From: Saccharicrinis sp050296935
GTDB lineage: Bacteria; Bacteroidota; Bacteroidia; Bacteroidales; Marinilabiliaceae
NCBI GenBank assembly: GCA_050296935.1
Contig: JBNKRV010000091.1
Coordinates: forward strand, 1-49,393
Reading direction: 5' to 3'
DNA length: 49,393 bases
Under the pieces are notes generated by a model that was not told the DNA's origin, searched no databases, and was given only the letters and a program-made list of their open reading frames with translations. Shown here in pieces: positions 16,950 to 23,661 of the stretch. Both the position numbers and the translations under genes were made by a program. Position 1 is the first letter of the stretch. Each line of letters opens with the position of its first letter.

Positions 16950-17639
16950 ATGCTTGATAAAAAACATATTTTAATTGTTGATGATGAGGAAGATCTTTGC
17001 GAGATTTTACAGTTTAATTTAGAAAGTGAAGGTTATGATACTCAAATAGCATACTCTGCAGAAGATGCATTAAAAAAAGATCTTGAATTATTTGATCTGA
17101 TATTATTGGATGTAATGATGGGGAAGATGTCGGGTTTTAAACTGGCCGATATTATTCGAAAAGAGCTGAAACTGCAGGTTCCTATTATTTTCCTTACTGC
17201 AAAAAGTACAGAAAATGATTTATTAACGGGTTTTAATCTAGGGGCTGATGACTATATCATGAAACCTTATTCTTTAAAAGAACTCATTGCCAGAGTGAGG
17301 GTTTCATTAAGGCGTTCTGTTAGCTCAGAAAAAAATGAACGCGAAACTAAATCTATTCATATTGATAATATGGTTTTAGATCTTGAAAAAAAGAATCTGA
17401 CCATAATTAATGAACGGATAGAGTTAACACGGAAAGAGTTTGAGATTCTGAAATTATTTTTTGAAAATCAAAAAAAAGTGTTTTCCAGAGAAGAAATATT
17501 ACATAGAATATGGGGTGATGATGTAATAGTTACAGATCGAACCGTTGATGTTAATATTACACGTTTACGTAAAAAAATTAAACAATACGGTGAGTTTCTA
17601 AAAAACCGCCCGGGTTTAGGATATTATTTTGAAATTTAA
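16950..17639 (+). CDS. phoB: OmpR/PhoB-family response regulator of the phosphate regulon
   Basis: Receiver domain (1-118) with DDEED at 11-15, phospho-acceptor Asp54 in LILLDVMMGKMSG and Lys in MKPYSLKE, then a winged-helix DNA-binding domain (about 130-228) with LTRKEFEILKLFF, SREEILHRIWGDD and the recognition helix region TVDVNITRLRKKI. It should bind the 11-bp repeat arrays at 11264 and 16180. Named phoB from context between phoU and the PhoR-like kinase; sequence alone only supports the OmpR/PhoB family. Confidence 0.88.
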   Translation: MLDKKHILIVDDEEDLCEILQFNLESEGYDTQIAYSAEDALKKDLELFDLILLDVMMGKMSGFKLADIIRKELKLQVPIIFLTAKSTENDLLTGFNLGADDYIMKPYSLKELIARVRVSLRRSVSSEKNERETKSIHIDNMVLDLEKKNLTIINERIELTRKEFEILKLFFENQKKVFSREEILHRIWGDDVIVTDRTVDVNITRLRKKIKQYGEFLKNRPGLGYYFEI

Positions 17640-17657
17640 TTAAAAATAGCCAGGTCT

Positions 17658-19442
17658 ATGTTGCGAAAATTCAATTATAAAAAGAAACTATTTATATACT
17701 ATTTTAGTGTTTTCTTTGTTTTTTCTGCCTCATTTATATTGTATCAATACAATAGAGAAAAGCAGTTTAAAATTGTACAGCTTGAGAGTGAACTGCATTC
17801 AATGTCAGTACTTACTCATAATTTTATCAAGCAAAATAACATATTGAATAATAAGCAATATGAATTAATTGATTCTGTTATTCCAATAGTGCCCTTTCCG
17901 GATACCCGCTTAACAGTAATTGATAAAAAAGGTAAGGTATTGTACGATAGTTTTGTGCATGACTATGATGATATGGAAAATCATCTTCAACGACCTGAAA
18001 TACAAAAGGCAAAATATAATGAAAATGGGATTGGTTCAAATATCAGATATTCAAAAACTACGGGCCAGGAATTCTATTATTATGCCCATTATTATAATGA
18101 TCATTACGTAAGGGCTGCAGTTGTTTTTGATAGTAGAGTAAAGGACTTTTTAAAAGCTGAAAGACTATTCTTGTTTTTTATTGCATTCATTTTTGTTGTA
18201 ATGTGGTTTATCCTTAATTTCGTTACAAATCGAATGAGTGAAAGTATTACTAAATTAAAGGATTTTGCAGTTAATCTTCGTCAGAACAAGCCTTTAGTTG
18301 AAGATATACATTTCCCGCAGAATGAACTGGGTGTCATTAGTAAGCAAATTGTTTCCATGTATAAAAAGCTGGAACAGACAAAAGATGCCTTAAGCCTGGA
18401 GAAAGAAAAGTTGATTAAGCACCTGTTTGTTTTAAATGAAGGAGTTGCCTTTTTCTCAAAGGATAAAAAAGCTGTATTAACAAATAGCCATTTTGTGCAA
18501 TACATTAACCTTATTGCAGAAAAATCATCCATCCATCCAGAACATTTGTTTGAGGTAAAAGATTTTAAAGAGTTACAGAAGTTCATTAAAAAGCATGTTG
18601 ATAAGGATAAGGGGGAAATTAGTCAGAATGATATGCCTCAGTTACAATTTTCGATACGTAAAGGGGGTAATTATTACGAAGTTAGGTGTATTGTTTTTCA
18701 GGATAAGAGTTTTGAAGTGTTTATACACGATATAACCAAACTTGAAAAACGACGGATTCTTAAGCAGCAAATGACCTCAAATATTGCGCATGAGCTTAAA
18801 ACACCAGTCGCTTCAGTATTGGGGTATCTTGAGACAATTCTTAACAATCCGGAAATTGAACAAGACAAAAAGAATTATTTTATAGAAAAAGCTTACCAAC
18901 AATCGATCCGGTTAACTAATTTAATTGAGGATATTGTTGTTCTCAACAAAATAGAGGAGGCTGGTGAGTATTATGAATTCGGATCTTTAGATGTTAAAGA
19001 AGTAATTCAGGAAGTTGTGGAAAATAGAGATGCTTTAATTTTACAGCAGAATGCTGAAGTTAAAATTAATGTGAAACCTAATGTGAAGATTAAAGGAAAC
19101 CAGTCCTTAATAATGTCTATTTTTCAAAATTTAATTGATAACTCATTAAGCTATGCAGGAGCAAATGTGAAAATCTCCATAGACATGTATCATCAGGATG
19201 AAGAGTTTTGTTATTTTTCTGTGATTGATAATGGAGTTGGGATTCCCAAAGAACACCTTTCCCGAATTTTTGAGCGTTTCTATAGGGTTGATTCCGGCCG
19301 TTCAAGAAAAATGGGAGGTACAGGGTTAGGTCTTGCAATAGTTAAACATGCAGTACAAATCCATAACGGAGAAGTATCAGTTAAAAATGGACCGGAAGGT
19401 GGAGCTCAGTTTTATTTTACTTTACCTAAGTATACGGAGTAG
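17658..19442 (+). CDS. phoR: PhoR-like sensor histidine kinase
   Basis: Membrane kinase of 594 residues. TM1 is near 14-30 (FIYYFSVFFVFSASFILYQY), a sensor segment of about 130 residues follows, TM2 is near 168-190, then a HAMP-like linker, a PAS-like region (about 245-360), the H box with His378 in NIAHELKTPVASVLGYLE and the catalytic domain with N box IFQNLIDNSLSYA, G1 DNGVGIPKEHLSRIFERFYR and G2 GGTGLGLAIVKH. The periplasmic segment is larger than in E. coli PhoR, as is usual in Bacteroidota. It starts 18 bases after the regulator gene and is closed by a strong terminator. Confidence 0.92.
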   Translation: MLRKFNYKKKLFIYYFSVFFVFSASFILYQYNREKQFKIVQLESELHSMSVLTHNFIKQNNILNNKQYELIDSVIPIVPFPDTRLTVIDKKGKVLYDSFVHDYDDMENHLQRPEIQKAKYNENGIGSNIRYSKTTGQEFYYYAHYYNDHYVRAAVVFDSRVKDFLKAERLFLFFIAFIFVVMWFILNFVTNRMSESITKLKDFAVNLRQNKPLVEDIHFPQNELGVISKQIVSMYKKLEQTKDALSLEKEKLIKHLFVLNEGVAFFSKDKKAVLTNSHFVQYINLIAEKSSIHPEHLFEVKDFKELQKFIKKHVDKDKGEISQNDMPQLQFSIRKGGNYYEVRCIVFQDKSFEVFIHDITKLEKRRILKQQMTSNIAHELKTPVASVLGYLETILNNPEIEQDKKNYFIEKAYQQSIRLTNLIEDIVVLNKIEEAGEYYEFGSLDVKEVIQEVVENRDALILQQNAEVKINVKPNVKIKGNQSLIMSIFQNLIDNSLSYAGANVKISIDMYHQDEEFCYFSVIDNGVGIPKEHLSRIFERFYRVDSGRSRKMGGTGLGLAIVKHAVQIHNGEVSVKNGPEGGAQFYFTLPKYTE

Positions 19443-19468
19443 TTTAAATTTTAAAAAAATATACGCAT

Positions 19469-19505
19469 AAAAAAAGTGATAGATTGTTGTCTATCACTTT
19501 TTTTA
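19469..19505 (+). terminator. Strong intrinsic terminator of the phosphate regulon
   Basis: A perfect 13-bp stem (AAAAAAGTGATAG and its complement, loop ATTGTTGT region) ends in a run of seven T residues. It lies 27 bases after the phoR stop. Confidence 0.9.
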
Positions 19506-19677
19506 TGAAATGGTATCAATGAAATAAGTATAATCCAGATCAAATAATAAGTGTTTTTTTACTATATCCACTTAAAAGTTCATATTTTTAATTCTGAATA
19601 CAATCCTCGGTAATTTTAATGATTATCATTTCCGATAGGAGAAAATTCAGCATTTTGAATATTTAAATCAAAAACTT

Positions 19678-20439
19678 TTGAAAGTAATACTATTAGGAAC
19701 AGGAACGTCTCAGGGGGTACCCGTAATTGGCTGCGATTGTAGGGTTTGTAAGTCTGATGATAGCAAGGATGTTCGACTCAGATCATCTGTTTATGTAGAG
19801 GTGGAAGGAGTGAGGATAGTAATAGATTCCGGACCAGATTTCAGGCAACAAATGCTCAGAAGCAATATTAAAAACATTGATGGAATTATTTTTACACATG
19901 AGCATAAAGATCATGTTGCAGGTTTAGATGATGTAAGAGCGTTTAACTGGATAAACAAAGCACCTGTTAATGTTTATGCTGAAAGCAGGGTGATTGAAGC
20001 TTTAAAAAGAGAATTTTACTATGCCTTTGTGCCGGATCCTTACCCGGGTGTACCTAAGTTAACTATGAATATGATAGATGAAACACCTTTTGAAATAAAG
20101 GGAGTTCAAATTCAACCTGTTAGAGGTAAGCATATGGATTTACCTGTTCTGGGATTCAGAATTAAGGATTTTACTTATTTGACTGATTTTAACTTCATTA
20201 CAGATCAGGAGCTTGATAAAGTAAAGGGATCAGAATATGTAATTATTAATGGATTGAGAAAAGAGAAGCACGTTTCTCATTATACCATTTCTGAAGCAGT
20301 GGAGATATTAAATAAAATTAATCCCTCAAAAGGTTTTATCACACATGTTTCTCATCAATTAGGATTGTATAAAGAAGAGAATATTTTATTGCCTGAACAT
20401 ATTCAATTGGCATATGATCAATTGACATTTAATTGCTAA
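19678..20439 (+). CDS. PhnP-like MBL-fold metallo-hydrolase
   Basis: Cytoplasmic metallo-beta-lactamase-fold phosphodiesterase-like enzyme of 253 residues. The metal motif THEHKDH is at 73-79, with further ligands in GKHMDLPVLG, LTDFN and the late THVSHQ. Near the N-terminus GTGTSQGVPVIGCDCRVCKS gives the Cys cluster (19, 21, 24) that binds a structural zinc in PhnP. The substrate is not shown; no phn genes are nearby. Translation must begin at TTG (19678): an in-frame TAA lies 12 bases upstream and no ATG precedes the conserved KVILLGTGTSQG. Confidence 0.88.
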   Translation: MKVILLGTGTSQGVPVIGCDCRVCKSDDSKDVRLRSSVYVEVEGVRIVIDSGPDFRQQMLRSNIKNIDGIIFTHEHKDHVAGLDDVRAFNWINKAPVNVYAESRVIEALKREFYYAFVPDPYPGVPKLTMNMIDETPFEIKGVQIQPVRGKHMDLPVLGFRIKDFTYLTDFNFITDQELDKVKGSEYVIINGLRKEKHVSHYTISEAVEILNKINPSKGFITHVSHQLGLYKEENILLPEHIQLAYDQLTFNC

Positions 20440-20453
20440 ATCATAAATAAAAC

Positions 20454-20509
20454 ATCATTTGCATGTGAATCAGGTTAACTTATATGAGTTTGATTATCAT
20501 GCAAATGAT
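20454..20509. terminator. Hairpin between convergent genes
   Basis: ATCATTTGCATG at 20454 pairs perfectly with CATGCAAATGAT ending at 20509, and the inner flanks pair further (GAATCA with TTTGATT). It lies between the ends of the MBL gene and the minus-strand GH16-like gene and could end both transcripts; T-rich sequence follows on the plus strand. Confidence 0.5.
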
Positions 20510-20587
20510 TGTTGTTTTGGTGATCTGCCTTGTATGTTTTTAAGTGTTTAGTTCAATTGTTATTTTAAAGTTCAATTAATGAGTGGC

Positions 20588-21832
20588 TTAGCTTAGTTGG
20601 TAACAACGAACCCAATCAATGTCCATTGAAATTGGTAGGCTGTCCGGATTTGGGTTTTCAGTAAAGTGTGTACTTAGTGAAATATACATCGGCACTTGTG
20701 GAATATTTTCATTCTGTACATGAACAGTGACCCCATTGATTTTCCATTCTAATTTATTTTTAGACCATTCCAATGAATAAATATAGAAGTTAGATGAAGA
20801 ACCCGGGAGACTTACTTTTTGGGTTTTTTGTGAGATTCCTTTATCATTGTTTGTAGAAAAATTGCCAGCTTCTATTTTATTTTTCCCCTTTTCAAGGCTT
20901 TTCATAATATTTACCTGTGGTGTTACCTGTTCAGCCAACAACCAGAATGTGTGGGCTGCAGGTGTTGTATGGTCATACCTTATTTTAGCTTCAAATCTTC
21001 CATATTTTTGTCTGAAACTTTGTCCTGTACTAATGATTCCTGAAGAGTATTCAAAATCAGTTGGCACAAAACCAAATTTAGGATCCCATACTTTTCCGTG
21101 ACAATTATCATTTTTAGAGATTATTCTGGCACAACTATCTCTTAATTCAATATTTTCATGTTTAAAGAATTGTTTTTCATTAGCTTGTACGTAATTATCG
21201 TTTAGTAAAGCTTTTCCCCAATAATAACCGGTTATCCATACAGAATCGTCAAGTTTTGTGGCATTGAAATCATCTTCAAAGGTCAGTTTCCACTTATTTA
21301 ACTCATGAAAACGGTTACTTTTTTTTACTTTTAAATACCATAACACATCCACACTTTTGGCCAAAGCCTTAAATTCTTCCTGTAATTGATATTCTTTTGA
21401 TTTTTTGTATCTATTTCTATCGGTTATTTCCGATTTAATTTTGATGTATTCTTCTGATTCAACGAATTTTTTTAACTCAAGGTATTTCTGAATTTCATTT
21501 GTCTTATGTAATTCTTCTGCCTTTTCAGTGATGTTTTTCTTAAGGTATTTATTATAATGCTTAACATTTTTAGACCTTCGGTATTCTTTGAATTTTCTAT
21601 ATTGAGCGTGCGCCTCCGTATTTCTGAATTTTTCAGTTTTTATCTGTCGAACTTTCTTTTCAAAGTCCCCCGAATGAACAAGTGTATCCAACTCTGAATA
21701 TCTTAAAATAGATTCTGATTTCTCTAATTTTTGAAATCTTTCAAAATCTTCTAAAAGTTTGTTATACTCATTTTCATATTTTTCTGTTTTAGGAAACTTA
21801 CTTCCGAAAATCTTTCCCAATAGATGTGTCAT
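20588..21832 (-). CDS. GH16-fold protein with N-terminal coiled coil, catalytic motif lost
   Basis: Numbered from the upstream Met at 21871 (427 residues); I chose Met14 (MTHLLGKIFG) at 21832 because it begins the conserved part. Residues about 30-180 are charged helical repeats (KYLELKKFVESEEYIKIK style), and about 195-427 is a concanavalin-type GH16 domain: WKLTFEDDFNATKLDDSVW, YGRFEAKIRYD, HTFWLLAEQ, YSLEWSKNKLEWKINGV, MDIDWVRCYQ. GH16 enzymes need ExDxxE here; this protein has QVNIMK (319-324), so nucleophile, assisting Asp and acid/base are all replaced. No signal peptide is seen, so it is probably cytoplasmic. It may bind a glycan or serve as a scaffold. No polysaccharide-utilisation genes surround it. 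Confidence 0.8.
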   Translation of the reverse strand: MTHLLGKIFGSKFPKTEKYENEYNKLLEDFERFQKLEKSESILRYSELDTLVHSGDFEKKVRQIKTEKFRNTEAHAQYRKFKEYRRSKNVKHYNKYLKKNITEKAEELHKTNEIQKYLELKKFVESEEYIKIKSEITDRNRYKKSKEYQLQEEFKALAKSVDVLWYLKVKKSNRFHELNKWKLTFEDDFNATKLDDSVWITGYYWGKALLNDNYVQANEKQFFKHENIELRDSCARIISKNDNCHGKVWDPKFGFVPTDFEYSSGIISTGQSFRQKYGRFEAKIRYDHTTPAAHTFWLLAEQVTPQVNIMKSLEKGKNKIEAGNFSTNNDKGISQKTQKVSLPGSSSNFYIYSLEWSKNKLEWKINGVTVHVQNENIPQVPMYISLSTHFTENPNPDSLPISMDIDWVRCYQLS

Positions 21833-21871
21833 GTTATAATATTTTATTTTGCAATTGTGTTGTGTACGCAA

Positions 21872-22141
21872 AAATGATCAAATGGTTTAAAAAATAGCTT
21901 ATGTGCATTAATTTATTCATTGTAATTTATTCATCACAAGATACAATTTTGATTGAAAATATAGTGAACCAACGAATACTTTTAATGGTGTATACCTTTT
22001 TTACAAGATGATATTAGCGATGTTTGCTTTTATTTTTTTCTAATTCATTATGCTTCATTTATTTCGATAATCAATAAACAAAAAAATACAATTTCATGTA
22101 TTTTTTTTGTCTGAATGTGCATGAACAAAGGATAATTTTTA
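21872..22141. other. AT-rich intergenic region before the tRNA genes
   Basis: No gene, repeat or clear promoter for the minus-strand GH16-like gene was found. The last bases lead into the tRNA promoter. Confidence 0.4.
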
Positions 22142-22149
22142 TATTTTTG
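22142..22149 (+). promoter_or_regulatory. -7 element of the tRNA genes
   Basis: TATTTTTG matches TAnnTTTG and ends 10 bases before the tRNA-Gly 5' end. A matching TTG at the right distance was not found. Confidence 0.45.
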
Positions 22150-22159
22150 CCACGCAATT

Positions 22160-22232
<73 letters not shown>

Positions 22233-22257
22233 CAGAGAAAATTTATGTTGATTATAA

Positions 22258-22284
22258 ATAAAAACGAGGTTACTCGTTTTTATT
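22258..22284 (+). terminator. Small hairpin between the two tRNA genes
   Basis: AAAAACGAG and CTCGTTTTT pair around GTTA and run into TTTTTATTG. It could be a partial terminator or processing hairpin between tRNA-Gly and tRNA-Leu. Confidence 0.6.
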
Positions 22285-22290
22285 GTTTAT

Positions 22291-22374
22291 GCCCAGGTGG
22301 TGAAATTGGTAGACACGCTAGCTTGAGGGGCTAGTGCTCGTTAGGGCGTGCAGGTTCAAGTCCTGTCTTGGGCA
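22291..22374 (+). tRNA. tRNA-Leu (anticodon GAG)
   Basis: An 84-base class II tRNA: acceptor GCCCAGG pairs with CTTGGGC (one G-U), anticodon stem CTAGC/GCTAG around TTGAGGG, a variable arm TGCTCGTTAGGGCGT, T arm CAGGTTCAAGTCCTG. CCA is not encoded. The accessory island starts just downstream and a diverged copy of this 3' end lies at 28652. Confidence 0.96.
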
Positions 22375-22381
22375 CAAATAG

Positions 22382-22418
22382 AAACTCCCGGTTGATATAT
22401 TCAGCCGGGAGTTTTTTT
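22382..22418 (+). terminator. Terminator after tRNA-Leu
   Basis: AAACTCCCGG and CCGGGAGTTT pair around a 12-base loop and are followed by seven T residues. A close relative follows the tRNA-like copy at 28652. Confidence 0.9.
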
Positions 22419-22460
22419 GTTTAGGAACTTGTTGAAATACAGCTGTTAGAATTTGTAAAA

Positions 22461-22534
22461 TGTTCTTTGTGGAACAAAATAATGCATAATTAGAACAAAT
22501 AATATTGCATGCAGAACAAATAATTGTATATTTG
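22461..22534 (+). promoter_or_regulatory. Promoter and triple 21-bp repeat operator of the IetAS pair
   Basis: Three direct repeats of exactly 21 bp start at 22472, 22493 and 22514; all begin GAACAAA and share AATAAT plus a TGCAT or TGTAT core. An inverted repeat TGTTC-N6-GAACA (22461-22476) overlaps the first. A perfect Bacteroidota promoter is embedded: TTG at 22505-22507, 19 bases, TATATTTG at 22527-22534. The ATG is at 22552. Spacing by two helical turns and overlap with the promoter suggest a regulator binding one DNA face. Confidence 0.65.
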
Positions 22535-22551
22535 TACAAAATATATGCAAT

Positions 22552-23661
22552 ATGCACACTGAGATTATTAAAATAATAGAAGCTGGACTAAAGAAAGACC
22601 CTAAGAAGGTTTCTCAATATACTGACCTCTTAATTAAGAAGCTTAATAAAGAAGGTGAGGTTCAGTTTGCAGATAGATTAAAAAGAACATTGTCCTTAAA
22701 CTCTGATTCTTTTGCTAGCATGGCCACGTTGGACGAAATAACCGCTCAGGCTCCTGTTGATAATGAATCAAGAATCAGTATGGTCGAGGTTGGTAATCCA
22801 TCTCAAAAATCAAAAATCATTATAGATAAATCCATTGAAGAAGCATTAACCACTTTTATTAAAAAAGTAAATAATAAAGATGAATTGGAAAAGGCGGGTG
22901 TACAAATTAATCTGTCTCTAATGCTTTATGGACCTCCGGGATGTGGAAAAACAACATTAGCAAATTACATTGCAAAAGAAACAGGCCTTCCTCTGGTTAC
23001 AGCTCGATTGGATACACTAGTGTCTTCTTTATTAGGCAGTACGGCGAAAAATATTAGAAAAGTATTTGATTTTGCTAATAATAAGCCATGCATTCTTTTC
23101 ATTGATGAATTTGATGCAATAGCGAAAGCTAGGGATGATGAGCATGAACATGGAGAGTTGAAACGAGTTATCAACAGTCTTTTGCAAAGTATTGACCAGT
23201 TTAATAATGTGCTTATAACAGCAACTAATCATAGTAATATTCTGGATAGTGCAGTTTGGAGAAGATTCGATACAGTAATTGAGGTTAATAGACCTACTAC
23301 ATCTGAATTTACAGAAGGATTAATTGACTCATTTACGGAGAATTTTAAGTTAGACTTTCAAGATGATAAAAAGCGAAAGGAAAAACTATTAGCTGTTTTA
23401 TCCACAAGTTCACCATCGGAGATTAAAACAGTTTGCTCAAATGCAATTACTAGTTCAATTATAAACAAAGAAAAATCAGTAAAGTATATAGAGTTTTTAA
23501 AGGAGGCTTTTAAACATAGGAATCATGGTAAAGTGTCTGATGAAGAACTAATGTACTTTTTAAATGAGAATCTTATTACTCAGGTTGAGATATCGGAATA
23601 CACAGGTGCATCACTACGAAAGGTAAAAGAAATAATTGCGAAATTTAAAGAAAAGGAATAA
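22552..23661 (+). CDS. ietA: AAA+ ATPase, IetA-like, of an IetAS-type anti-phage pair
   Basis: A 369-residue AAA+ ATPase. Walker A is GPPGCGKT (127-134), Walker B is ILFIDEFD with Asp185/Glu186, sensor 1 lies in VLITATNHSN and Arg residues follow in SAVWRRFDTVIEV. The first 100 residues are helical and contain no known domain. The last 35 residues (ITQVEISEYTGASLRKVKEII) read like a helix-turn-helix, so the ATPase may bind DNA, perhaps the repeats at its own promoter. Its TAA overlaps the ATG of the subtilase gene by one base. The AAA+ ATPase plus S8 peptidase pair is the composition of IetAS, reported as plasmid-stability and later phage-defence genes. Assignment is by architecture. Confidence 0.8.
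   Translation: MHTEIIKIIEAGLKKDPKKVSQYTDLLIKKLNKEGEVQFADRLKRTLSLNSDSFASMATLDEITAQAPVDNESRISMVEVGNPSQKSKIIIDKSIEEALTTFIKKVNNKDELEKAGVQINLSLMLYGPPGCGKTTLANYIAKETGLPLVTARLDTLVSSLLGSTAKNIRKVFDFANNKPCILFIDEFDAIAKARDDEHEHGELKRVINSLLQSIDQFNNVLITATNHSNILDSAVWRRFDTVIEVNRPTTSEFTEGLIDSFTENFKLDFQDDKKRKEKLLAVLSTSSPSEIKTVCSNAITSSIINKEKSVKYIEFLKEAFKHRNHGKVSDEELMYFLNENLITQVEISEYTGASLRKVKEIIAKFKEKE

Noticed and set aside
20588..21832. Active laminarinase or agarase
   Set aside because: ExDxxE is QVNIMK and no signal peptide is present.
22472..22534. Three 21-bp repeats as a CRISPR array
   Set aside because: Repeats are adjacent with no spacers, contain promoter boxes and no cas gene is present.
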